From contig BSYQ01000010.1 of the NCBI GenBank assembly GCA_030272585.1, forward strand, positions 1,798,001 to 1,862,000: 64,000 nt of DNA, written 5' to 3'. The notes below the pieces were generated by a model, which saw nothing but the letters and a program-made list of their open reading frames with translations, was not told where the DNA came from and searched no databases. A program made the translations under genes and the position numbers. Shown in pieces: positions 21,446 to 32,000 of this stretch. Each line of letters starts with the position of its first letter. Within the stretch, counting starts at the first letter, position 1. Source of the DNA: Bryopsis sp. KO-2023. Its lineage: Eukaryota; Chlorophyta; Ulvophyceae; Bryopsidales; Bryopsidaceae.

Positions 21446-22537
21446 CAAGCTTTTTCCTTTTTTTTCCAGTGTTGAATTCACATTCCCACAAGTAAAAAGT
21501 ACGACCCCCATTCCAACCAAAGCCCCTTCAAATAGCACAACCATCCTTTTATTATTGGTCCTTGGAGACAACCACACTCTTCAGAATTTCCCCCTCTACA
21601 CAACGTTAACATGGGCTCAAAACAGTGAAAGAAGAGGCGGAGAACAAAACAGACGTCTTCTTCGACGTCGATTTGAGGTTTTACAAGGCCACAAAACACA
21701 ACGAAATTGGGTCGACCGTTTTCCGTTTTGAGTGTGGAACTTCCACAGAACACTCATCATACTCAAAGACAAATGTTTGACGCTGTTAAGATGTTTTTGC
21801 TTCCCAGAAGTTCCATTGATTTTTCCTTCAAAAACTGCCACCCCTTTTTTGTTTCTGATGAGTTACAACTCAAATAAAAATGAAAAAAAAGGAGAGGGAA
21901 CTGGTGGTGGTGAACACGTTTTTGAAAACTGTGAGTAGCTTTTGGGGAAGTGTACACAGGAGAGTGGAGGGGTTATGCGTTCAATTTCATTCACGGGTGG
22001 ATGAATACCTGGAACGAGAAATGACGCCCCTCAGTTCAAGGGGAGCGTTTAAGATTAATTGTGTGTGTGGCCCCCCCCCCCCCCCACTGGGGTGTGTGTG
22101 TAGAGAAGGAAATCAATAGGGGAGGGAGCTCAGCGATGGCAAAGGCTTCGCTTGTTTTATTTGTTTTTTCTCTGCTTTCTTCGTATTTGTTTTTTGTTTC
22201 TTTGTATTTTAGAAATAATGGTCTTGTTGAGTTCAAATTCTTCTACTTTAAAATGTACGACCCGTAAAGTCCCTTCAAATATTACAGCCAAGAGTCCTAA
22301 TTGTACAAACTGCACACCAAATATCCACCTGAATTATTATTAATTATTCTTTTCCAAAGTCTGCGAAACAAAATTGACAGGAACGAAGAAAATGGTGGAC
22401 GTGAGTTTATGGCTGACCGCAACACACGATGAACGCACCTTTTCTACATTGCTCCAAAATCATCACCATTTTGTTTGTTGGAAATATTATTTTATCCACT
22501 ATTTCATTATCACATCAATGACAATCCAAACATAAGC
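21446..22537. other. Intergenic, nothing recognised
   Basis: AT-rich DNA with a C run near 22070-22085. Two short blocks resemble each other (TACGACCC...CCTTCAAATA, near 21502 and 22256), suggesting an old local duplication. No exon with supported splice sites was found. Confidence 0.5.
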
Positions 22538-22614
22538 AAAGAAAAAAAGTGCTTGGATTTTCTTTGCAAAACATCCAAACATAAGCAAAGAAAATCCAAG
22601 CACTTTTTTTCTTT
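22538..22614. repeat. Perfect 30-bp inverted repeat (hairpin)
   Basis: Arms 22538-22567 and 22585-22614 are exact reverse complements around a 17-base loop; the arm core is AAGTGCTTGGATTTTCTTTGC. The loop-proximal flank also repeats ATCCAAACATAAGCAAAG in direct orientation. It sits just beyond the 3' end of the U5 gene. It could be a fold-back insertion or a small hairpin RNA source. Confidence 0.85.
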
Positions 22615-22667
22615 AATAATATTTCACCAAGCACAACAGAAAAAAAAAGTGGAAGGAATGAACATTA

Positions 22668-22800
22668 GAGTTTAGGTGCATAACACCTCTTAAAAATAAT
22701 GATTTAGAGCGATTGCATTCGCAAATGGCCCTCGGTATCCTTTAGTAAAAGGCGAAAGGGTAGCACGACAGCAGAACCATCTGCACCGCTTGTACCAAAT
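22668..22800 (-). ncRNA. U5 spliceosomal snRNA
   Basis: On the minus strand the U5 invariant loop I is present as CGCCTTTTACTAAAG (loop core at 22753-22744). It caps a CCTTT/AAAGG stem, and a lower 12-bp stem is made from GCAGATGGTTCT and AGGGCCATTTGC. An Sm-like site (ATTTTTAAG, 22697-22689) follows, then a 3' terminal hairpin AGGTG-TTATG-CACCT (22688-22674). This order (loop I stem, Sm site, 3' hairpin) is the U5 architecture. U5 loop I holds exon ends during splicing, which fits the intron-rich genes nearby. The 5' end is approximate and no promoter element was identified. Confidence 0.88.
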
Positions 22801-24876
22801 CACTGAAAGTCTAATTATATGAAGCAAATATAATCATTTCCTGCTGATGTTTCTGAAAATGATGGACCAAAAACAAAGAAAAGCCATCCAAGTGGCGGCT
22901 GTTCAATTTTTTTTGTTTGGTGCCGAGGAGCGCAAGCGCTTTCTCAGCCTACCAAAAATAGTACCGTGGGAGCACCCCATAAGGGGTCCCTGCCTCGACC
23001 GATCCATTGGTGCCAAAAGATCAGAAGAGACAGACCGTTCCTCTGGGTGAGCAGGAACAAGCCCCGGTCAGGTAAGTATGATTTTTCTATGGGAGGGAGT
23101 CCTCTGATAAAGGAACTGGGGGCTTTTTTGCTTTTGAAGTTTTCAAGTCTCAGACCTGAGCTCGAGTCCCTTCGATTGACAGTTTTGGGATTAGATGTTG
23201 CACACAAACAATCAAATAAGGATTACGAAATGACAGAAGAGGCAGGAACGCCTTTTGGCGAGGCTTAAAGGAGGATGGTGGTTGGACGAAGAAGGGAGCA
23301 AGTGGACGGCACCCCTCCCCCATGGCCAGAAAGAGCAACACACCCAGACCAAAAATACCCTTTTCGCACTTCGTGTAACTCATGCAATCAAAGAAACAAC
23401 CAAAACACTGCTGGCCACTCATGGATCTGGGCTCCACCACCAGCAGCACAATCTGCTGCCGCTGTGGGAGCAATTGTCAATAAGCCCTCTCTTCCATGAT
23501 CCGAGTGTTGTCAAACCGAAGTGTTACTCCGTTCGCTAGCGCTGTAATGTGATGCATCACAAATAAACATATGTTTATTTGTTCGCTGCTGTTCCAACCC
23601 ACGCACGATCGGCGGCGCGCGGGCCATGCAGAAATCAATCAGCCGCCTTGCGCTGCGAAAGAATCCCAGACCCGAAGGTTGATCTAGAAACCGCCGAACA
23701 AGGGACAAGACCCGCACTTTTCATTTGTAATATCCTATTACACGTCCCGAGAGTTCCTCGGTTGATCCCTTCCTGTCTGCTTTATCTGGGTTCAAGGATG
23801 CGGGACATGATTTCCCGAAGCCACGGACAGGAGCTGGCCTCGTCACCAAATGCGGACGTGACTCCACGGCCTTCGCGAAGTCCCACTCGCAAGCAAGCAA
23901 GAAAACAAACAAACAAACAAACAGTTTTTCACCTGTTGATGGTCATAGCATTATGTTTTGCAGCCGCCGGCCGTGTCACGTGATCCTGCCGCAGTCGGGA
24001 TTGAGTCAAGTGATCGTGGGGATGTGTCGAGGTGTTTTTGGACGACGATGGGTGGACTGCACCTGTAACGTCGCTCTTTTGGTATCTAGTTCTGTTTATC
24101 GCTGAGCGCTGGGTTTTTTTTGCAAAAGGGCTTATGGATCCTACTTAATTTTTGATGAGGTGAACCAAACAGCAGCAGTGCCATCATCCATACAAGCCTC
24201 CCAACAAAAAACGAACCCCCTTTTTCAATGAATAAGTGCCTACCTACCCACCCACAGAGCATGTTTGATTGATATATGAGTGGACACTTTCCTGGAGTTG
24301 TTGTTCGATCAGGTCTGTAGTGTCAAATAGCGCCCGGTTTGGAATCCAACCACACAATCGCACACCGTCAAATTAGGATGACACCGTCATCCTAATTTTT
24401 TCCTGCTGCTCGTTGTGTTTCACTGAAGTGGAAAGAGTGCTTCAGATAACATAACATAATATCTTGATCAATACCTTGGGATGACCTGCCATGTAATATT
24501 CATTGATCGATCCAACTGCCAATGAACTGGAAAATTGAAAACCTCGATTGTTGATCGCAAGAATAAATCTTTCTCCTGAAATAAAAGAAGAGAATGACCA
24601 CGTCATCACCACAGAGCTTTTTTTCATCATGATAATATAATTTCTTTGAGCATTTGGGACTCGAACCCTTTTCTGTGCCCCTTCCTGACACAAATGCCCT
24701 TTTTTTTGTTTTTTTTCCACCTCCGAGAGTTTTTTTTTTTTTTTTTTAATAATATGCCCCACCTCAAGAAATAAATAAATAAACATGCGCTCCCTTCAAA
24801 AACTGTTTTTTTTTTTTTTTTCTCGAGTTTTTTTTTCATCCCCACCCACCCCACCCAGTAAAAAAGTGAAATAAAT
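22801..24876. other. Intergenic; no gene resolved
   Basis: About 2 kb. A CpG-richer part (about 23530-24070) contains a GTCACGTGATC E-box-like site near 23975 and could be a promoter, but no coding exon with good splice signals could be tied to it. A B-box-like GGGTTCGAGTCC occurs on the minus strand near 24660, next to A/T homopolymers. The plus-strand frame at 23579-23983 is open but has no recognised domain. Confidence 0.4.
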
Positions 24877-26123
24877 TTAATCGGAGTGATCACACACCTG
24901 AAAGCAACGAGACATGACAGTGTCAGTACAAAAACCCATATGGCAGAATGCACAAAAAAATTACCAACCACATTACTCACTCCGTAGTCTGGACTAGGGC
25001 AGCCCCCAGACTCCACATCCTCCCCCCAAACAGTCACCATGTACTCAGCAAATCTTGCCTGCAGCCACTCTCGATCTACTGGACAATTCGCAGCCTGGTC
25101 TTCTTCATAAAGATCGCCTTCGGGCTCCTGCATTGCCAACAACATTCAAATCAACACAATATAGCACACATTTTTTTCAGCCTTTTCTAAACAGAGTTCA
25201 TTTGTTCGATTCTTCAAAAATCAACTTTTTTTTTTCCAAACGAAACATTCATCGTTCACATTACCGCAACAAAGGTGAAAGGACTAGGCGGTTGGGTCGA
25301 AATGGAAGGCTGAAAGTATACATAACATAACATAACATAACATAACATAACATAACATAACATAACATAACATAACATAACATAACATAACATAACATAA
25401 CATAATTACACGCGAAGAAGCCACCCAGCTGAAAGTATACACACACCAACGAATCTTTTCACCCAACGAATATCGAGAAAATAAAATAAAACCAGCAATC
25501 ATGTCGGGATCCGTTTTTTCCCCACACATGCACATGCAGCAAGAATGACTGCCATCAATTTTTTTTTATTTTTTTTTATAAAGAAATCTGGGAACCGAAG
25601 TCGAAGCCCTGTTGATGGTTCACCGGAATGAACCGGGGAACTTTAGTCCCGCGAGGGAATGACTTCCTCTCCTCACTGTGCTTGGTTTCCTGAGCCACAA
25701 GCAGGTTTTTCCTGTGGAGAATCAAAGCAATAAACCAACAAACCTGTCAAGACACACATTCAGAAAAAAAGAAAACCCCACAACCCTGAATCCCCCGTCT
25801 GGGAACCAAATTTTAACTTTTCCAAAACTATACTTGATACTGATAGTTAGAGAATGAGGGAGTGTCATATAGATATAAATGTATCTTCATTCAAGGAACG
25901 AATGGTTCCACAGAAATGGAAATTGTGTTCAATACAACAAGGAAACTGGGTGTTCCAACAAATCTATTTACTGTTCTTAATAATAATTTTAACTGGGTGC
26001 TTCAACAAATCCCCTTTTCTTTCCCTTTTCCCCCTACCATTTTTCCAAAAGCTCTTCTTGCTCTTTTACAAATGATGAGAGCACAGTCTTGGTAGCAGCA
26101 AGCTCTGTGGATAGAAACTCCTC
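24877..26123 (-). CDS. Unrecognised multi-exon gene, 3' portion
   Basis: Exons that fit splice signals and phase on the minus strand: 26123-26038 (acceptor TTACTCAG, helical sequence EEFLSTELAATKTVLSSFVK), 25711 to about 25623 or to a stop at 25576 (KNLLVAQETKHSEERKSF), 25309-25265 (PSISTQPPSPFTFVA), 25127-24981 (REWLQARFAEYMVTVWGEDV) and 24897-24877 (VCDHSD, stop TAA). The 26123 and 25711 exons join in phase 2. The last three join in phase 0. Whether all belong to one transcript is unclear: the 25711 exon either stops at 25576 or uses a GTGAAC donor to reach the next exon. The first part looks like a coiled coil. No family was recognised. Upstream exons probably exist between 26124 and 26720 but could not be placed. 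Confidence 0.55.
25321..25405. repeat. (CATAA)n pentanucleotide array, ~17 copies
   Basis: An essentially perfect array of the five-base unit CATAA, inside an intron of the minus-strand gene. CTGAAAGTATAC occurs on both sides (about 25310-25321 and 25430-25441), so the splice acceptor next to the array is duplicated. Confidence 0.95.
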
Positions 26124-28167
26124 CTGAGTAACAAACAACAATAAGAATGGCTAAGCAAAGGAACGTGATTGCACCATGTCAGACTGCCACCTGTTCTTGT
26201 TCAATAGGTTTTCTAATAACGGTTGAGAAAAGATTGTGGTATTTTTGTCAGCAAACAGGGGTTTTGTTTTTCGAAATCTTGGCCTGGAGCCTTGTACCTG
26301 TTTCACAGTTGTATTGATAGTTTCTTTTTTCAACCAGACTGAGAAGTTTTACCTTTTCTTTTCGATTGAATGTCAAATACAGGAAAAAAAATATACTGGC
26401 TACGAATCCAATCCAAAGGACCACTCCAAGTGAAGAAACCAAACATGCGTATCGGATTGAATGTATTGTACAGGATTTTTAATGCACTTGAGCAAGCAAC
26501 AGCAACAAAAAATATCGCTGTTCAATTATCTGTGTGGTTGAATGAATGATTTCAGAAATGAACTGGACACCACATTGATGTACAAAAAAATCTCTGAAAT
26601 ATTTCCAGAGATTTCCAAAGGTAAGAAGATAGACTATACCTTCTGTGACAGCCATCCGAAACCACACTCCAGCAAAAAAATCCCCAAAGCTATGAGGAAA
26701 ATATGGAGCCAATCATCCCTGTGGAAACGGTAAATGCATGGTCGTCAAGGGGCAAGAAAAACGGTACATGCGATGACGACTTTCGTACACGCGTCCCTAC
26801 ATGATTGCATCCCCGTGCATTGAAGCGAGCGACGGCATCTTTCTTCCTTGTCGAGATCCGTATACTTTGATCGCGGGCAGGTGAAGGAAAAAGCCAGAGC
26901 CGCCATTAAGTAAGGAGAATTCTACGGTTGCGGCAAGTCAATCAACTACTTCGACTCAGTAACCAACATCAGAGCGTTCAGCGGTCGAACCCGAACCGGG
27001 CTGCCGCGCCGCCTGAATTTTCCAACTCGACGAAAAAAATGGGTTCGACACCAATGACAAAAGAAAACCACTACATTCGATAGGTGAGGCAGCAAGTGCT
27101 CCTCCAGCCCGTAAACAAACGGTAGCCCAGCCACCGAGCGAACGAATGATCGAATAACCGGATATGAGCAGCGACGCAGTGAACCATAAAAGAATCCTTG
27201 ATAAATGCGCCATGCCGACGCATCACTCGGCTGCGTCTTGGTGTCTCTAAACCGTCCCGTTTAGTGGCGAGTCTGCATGCACTGGAGCGGCGCATCCCAC
27301 AAGTGGCAGAGGGCTTACAGTCTAAGACGCCCTCAAATGTGGGGTGTGTCGACCCGACACACAGCGTCGGACGCTGAGAAGAAGGCGGCATGTTGCGATC
27401 AGGTTGAAGAATTCATTTTGCTTGTCCTCCAAAGAATTCTGATTACAAGAATGGAGTGGCTTCAAGGATACAATGGTCGGAACTGTTGTGTTAGACCCAT
27501 TGTTATGGCGACCACTTGATGGCGTGTCGCTCTTCTGGGTTACTAGGGATGTTCAGCACTTGAGCGAAGCTTCGACGCTAACGCTATTTCGACGTTATTC
27601 CTACCGAAATAATTCTCCGCCGACTCGACCAAACGCAGCTGTTTCGATTAGTAATAACGTCGAAATAGCGTTAACGTTGAAGTGCTGACTGAACACCCCA
27701 CTGTTTCTGTGCTCAGTCCTTATGGTAGATGTTTACGATCGCTGGTGTTGCGTCGTTGAGTGTTACGAGCCCGGTCGGGAACTATGTCCGACCCAAAGAA
27801 AGTCTTTTTACAAACACTCTGGTTCACTATCCTTACTGCGTTCCCTTTTTCTCCAACCGTCAGGCGAAGGGACACATGCCAGAAACATTCGAACTACCAC
27901 GAATCCATCTATTCGATTATCCCGTGCTAATCGAACAAAAGCTCGAATGTGCTACCCATCAACATGGTTCTTTTTAACAGAAACTTCCATTTGGGTTAGC
28001 ATCTTTAGGAAACTGTTTTTGTTTTTGTTGTGTTTTTTGCATTGGCTGGGAAGGCGCTCTGCTTTGACGCTTGCGTGTAGAAACTGGCCTGGCATCGAAA
28101 TGTGTTCCTCCAAAATTTCCCCCGACAAGAGGTGGGTGTTTCGCGCGGGTGCATCTATGTCAGACTT
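26124..28167. other. Intergenic / unresolved upstream exons
   Basis: The first ~600 bases may hold earlier exons of the minus-strand gene ending at 24877; a minus-strand block ending ..YNCETG at a GTACAAGG donor (about 26302-26344) and a plus-strand block around 26553-26611 are both plausible but unproven. 26730-27400 is CpG-richer. A fold-back element lies at 27541-27703. Nothing else could be supported. Confidence 0.35.
27541..27703. mobile_element. Small fold-back (MITE-like) element
   Basis: About 163 bp with inverted ends: TAGGGATGTTCAG on the left and, reading inward, TGGGGTGTTCAG on the right. Near the centre is a nearly perfect 24-bp inverted arm (CGCTAACGCTATTTCGACG against its complement, one mismatch). 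No convincing target duplication was found, so the class is unknown. Confidence 0.55.
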
Positions 28168-28331
28168 CCGCTCGCAATCAGAGCAGAATTCAGTCCATTT
28201 GGCGAGCAATGCTCAGTTTTGGCGATTGGCAAGGATACAATTGACGAGTGCATGTTTGATTGTTTTGAAGCCCATCCTGTACCCCCGTGGCCATTCCGCC
28301 AGCGACCACCACTGCAAACGACTCGAACAGT

Positions 28332-29735
28332 ATGGTCGGCCGCAAAGATGAGGAGGCAAACGTTCCCCTTCTCGAAGCTCAACCACCACAAGAAGAAAAG
28401 GTCGCCAAAGACTCCCTCTGGAACAGGTGCGTAGCTGGACTCCTTTTTTCCGAGCATGAGTCGCGGCGGACTGGGAAGCGCTGCGTCCTATGGCCGTCAG
28501 ACGAGACTGTGATGATATGAGGTTTTGCAGTATTACTGTTAAACAGAGATGGACCTCTGGATTGCGATGGTGTCGAAAATTTGAATGCTTGGAATTGCCG
28601 TTGGGAGGGCTCACCAAAAATTCAGACACGATTCACTTGGTGGAAAGAGAAAACAGTTTCAACAATCTCATGACCAAAACCAGAAGAAAAGAGAATAAAC
28701 CTTGACTGATCAACCAAACATTCCTATTTTCCAATTTTTTCTCAATTTTTTTTCAGTTTTTTTTCCCACTTTTTTCGTGTGCTGTGTGTGCTTCTCTACA
28801 GATTAGTGTGGAGAAATGGATTCCTTCTGGTCACCGTGGCCTCAGTGATTTTCGCCATTATTCTAGTTCTTGTCAAAAAAGTGGCACCCCACATTTCAGG
28901 GATGCAAATCATCTGGATTCGGGCGGTCATTGTTACTATTGGAGCCCCAATCATGACAAGACTCCTCAAATCTGACGTTTCGCTCCTCGGCAAAAAAGAA
29001 AACATGCATTTGCTTGCTCTGCTGGGAGTTCTTGGGTTAGCTCAGGTGATGACTGGTTGGGCTTCGGTCAACCACGTGCCCATGGCCGAAACTCTGTCGA
29101 TCGTTTTTACCAACTCGATTATCACTGCGACATTGGCAGCGATTCTGGGGCTGGATAAATGGTCCAAAATAACCCCCGTGGCTGTGGTGCTGAATGTGGT
29201 GGGGGTGATTTTGGTGACCCGACCGGCTGTGATTTTCGGGGCATATGCATTGCCTGTGGACTCCGAGCGAATCCTGGGGTGGATCCTTGCAGGTTGCAGC
29301 GCCTTGTGCTTCACAATAATTTTCTTGATTTCCAAAAGATTGAACAACAGGGAAGGGGGCGTGACAATGCTGTACTGGCAGTGTTTGGTCATGTTGGTTT
29401 TGAGCACGGTGTCTCTAGCGGTCGGCATCCCTTACAAACCAGTTTTCCGAGTGCAAGCCATTGAGCTTGTTTTGGCATGCGCTCCAGCAGTGTTGGGAAT
29501 ATTGTCATGGTTTCTGATGTATCGATCTGTTCAGCTGACTTCTGCCACTGTAGTGTCGGTGGTGATGAGTCTGCAATTGATGTGGGCGTTTGGGTTTGAT
29601 TTGATTCTTTTTGGGGTGTCCTTTTCGGCACTCTCTTTGCTTGGGTGTTTGTGTGTGGTTGGAGCTTCGGCCATAGTTTCGTTCACAGTGGTTAAACTGA
29701 AAAAACCAGGAACACAGGTGGAGTCAGGGGCGTAG
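28332..29735 (+). CDS. DMT-superfamily (EamA/SLC35G-like) transporter, copy 2
   Basis: A two-exon gene: exon 1 28332-28426 (donor AACAG|GTGCGT) and exon 2 28802-29735 (acceptor CTTCTCTACAG), joined in phase 2; 342 residues, the same length as copies 1 and 3. The N-terminus RKDEEANVPLLEAQ is nearly invariant among the copies. The two-fold EamA repeat, the LGLDKWSKITPVAVVLNVVG block and the C-terminal VVKLKKP tail are present. The gene is in the right inverted-repeat arm, opposite in orientation to copy 1 and in the same orientation as copy 3. The substrate is unknown; the family moves nucleotide sugars, amino-acid derivatives or other small metabolites. Confidence 0.88.
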
Positions 29736-29761
29736 GGGGGGAGCTTGTACTTTTTTTTCAA

Positions 29762-29781
29762 TTGCAGCATCATTGCTGCAA
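29762..29781. promoter_or_regulatory. Stem-loop in 3' flank of DMT copy 2
   Basis: Same 8-bp stem, four-base loop palindrome as at 10704-10723, about 26 bases after the stop codon. A T-rich run precedes it. Confidence 0.5.
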
Positions 29782-30454
29782 CACGGTGCTTTATTGGAAT
29801 TTATTCATGTATGTATTCTAACTCTTACTTTTTTTTTCCTGTACACCATTTTGCGGAAGGGCTTTCCTGTTTTGGTTACAGAAGATAAAAAGGGGAGGAG
29901 GGAGGGCAGGGGTATTTATAAGAGGCATCTGTTCACGGAGACTTTGCCCAATGTTTTTTTCTTCTTTTTTTTTGTCGTGATTGCATGGCATTCAGAAACT
30001 TATTTAAATGATGCCATGCATTCACGGGTATGAATGAACCTTGTGGGGGTTGAGGTTAGGTGATCATGGATGAGTCAGACTGGGATTAGGGCGTGAAGAA
30101 GAGGGGGGGGGGGGGGGGCAATGGGTGGAGAATAGGGGAAGGGCAAGGTTCAATGTTGTTTGTTTATTGATTTTTTTATTTTTAACCGTTTCACAGTTCT
30201 TTGTATCAAGCGATCTAAGGATGTTGTTTTGTCGCCAGCAAGAAACTGAACTACACCTCTCGGCATTTTAAGGTGCATTGTTCAACCATTATCTTTTTTT
30301 CGTTTTCTTTTTCCCTTGGCTTGAATAGGGATAACTCACATAATGGCATGCTACATAGGTGAATATCTAAAAAAAAAGGACTAAGACAAAAAAACAATCA
30401 AAAATGCACGAAAGTAAAACTATTCGTTATTTTGTGTGTCGCACCTGCATGTCG

Positions 30455-32000
30455 ATGAACAGATTGTAAGCCTCCACTTTAGATTCTGTGGGAGGATCTC
30501 TTTGAGCGTAACCTATCCTCTCATGACAACGGCCTGCTGGAGGAATTTGATCGCTTGCAGGTGCTCTTTGAAAAGATTTTCGGTTTGCGATTTAACACAA
30601 AGAATATCTCAATCTGATGCATCAGCCCGGGCTGAATTTTTTCCATAACTACTTTCTGTAGACATACATAGCACCCATCAATTTTTTGAGAATTGAAAAA
30701 AAAGAAAATTCAAATGGTTTATTCGACATGCAAGTTGGCGGAGAAATATCACTGAAAAACGGACGAACGACGAGCATCTTTTCTCGAATCCTGTGAAAGT
30801 TGAAATTTCACAGACAGTCAGAAAGACGGGGAAGTGAGTGGCCGTATCCACCAGGGGATACCTTTTTCGTTTGTTTGAATTCACTTTATATTTTGTTCTT
30901 CCCTGATCAAGAACTGTTCTTGCATTTCCGTGAACTAAATAAATAGAAAATAAATAAATAGAGGAAAATAGGGACTGAGTCTACCCCAGGTTCGAATCCA
31001 GCTGTGCTTGTAAATGGCAAGCCCTCGTGACTGGGGGTAAACCTAAATGTTCAAAAATAGAAGCAACGTCCCAATATATCTCCAACGAGTGAAGTCTTCT
31101 TCACTTGCCCTCCCAAATGGTTAAAAAAACAAGACAGCAATATTCTGAGAACGGGAGAGGCAGCGCTGTTTTTTTTTTCATTTCAGCTGTTCTTTCTCTT
31201 TTCCTTTGGTTCCTTTCCATCTCCAAAAAAAAACTGTTCTTTCTACCTGAACTGAACGCAACAAGCCACCAATTCACGATCAAAAATCGCAAGCCATTGA
31301 TCCACGTCGGCAAAAAATGACCAGGGATCTGCCCGTCGTTGGAGCGGTGATTCGCATGCAGATGGAGGAAAGGAAGAGGAGGACGGAAAATATCGAGAGA
31401 CCTTCGAAAACGAACGAGCGAACGGTCGAAAGAGTTCAACTCTATATACCAACCACCGTGGAGAGAGAAAAATGGTCATCAGTGCGGTGGCGAGTTGTCT
31501 GACGCCCAAGGTCATCGAATCGCAGAGATGGTCACCGCGAGCTCGTCACTGCACTACTTGCCCTGCTTCCGCTCTCAATAAGTTCGTCAAAGCAAAAAAA
31601 AAGATGTTGCCGCACCGTCAGCAGAGCCTTCTGCTTCTCGAACTGAATGCCAAAGATCCAAAAAAACAACGGATTCTTTCCTTTTCCGTACCTTCATTGA
31701 TTGAGCTACAAGGTTCTGTTAGGTGTAATACTCACTGAGAAGTTTCGAGGTGGTGCTTTCGGGAGGTTTCGGCCGCCGAACGACCGCTCAGCGGCCGTTT
31801 CGTTTCCCCTCAAAGAAACCAGAGCTGCGATACTTCTCAACTCAGTTCATGTGGGGGTGTAAAATTGTCGACGTGTCGCGCATAGGTGGTATAAAACTTC
31901 GCGATTGACGTCCCAGTTTTTGAAGAGGCACTTATCTTGCTCCCCCTCGCCTTGCCGCTTTCTTCCACCTGGGGCCACAGCTGCAAACGGTTCAAACAGT
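30455..32000. other. Intergenic; promoter side of DMT copy 3
   Basis: No gene supported. AGGTTCGAATCCAG near 30991 matches a tRNA B box, without a convincing A box or cloverleaf. 31740-31960 is CpG-richer (GGCCGCCGAACGACC) and probably belongs to the promoter of DMT copy 3. Homology to the flank of copies 1 and 2 starts only about 40 bases before the start codon. Confidence 0.45.

Larger units (their letters stand above)
28168..30454. repeat. Large inverted repeat, right arm (~2.29 kb)
   Basis: Reverse complement of 9989-12276, carrying DMT copy 2 and both flanks. Endpoints are CCGCTCGC near 28168 and GCACCTGCATGTCG near 30454. The arms are separated by about 15.9 kb containing RidA copy B, RT1, the U5 gene and the unrecognised minus-strand gene. 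Confidence 0.85.

Noticed and set aside
23579-23983. 134-codon plus-strand frame
   Set aside because: Contains a KQTNKQT repeat from (CAAA)n, no recognised domain, and no supporting splice or promoter evidence beyond local CpG content.
25321-25405. CATAA array as a telomere-like repeat
   Set aside because: The array is short, internal to a gene, and flanked by unique exons on both sides; nothing suggests a chromosome end.
28168-28331. Upstream start for DMT copy 2 at GTG 28287 or further 5'
   Set aside because: No in-frame ATG; the ATG at 28332 is at the same position in all three copies and gives equal 342-residue proteins.
30959-31070. tRNA or SINE from the B-box match GGTTCGAATCC
   Set aside because: No A box at a workable distance, no cloverleaf and no flanking duplication or tail.
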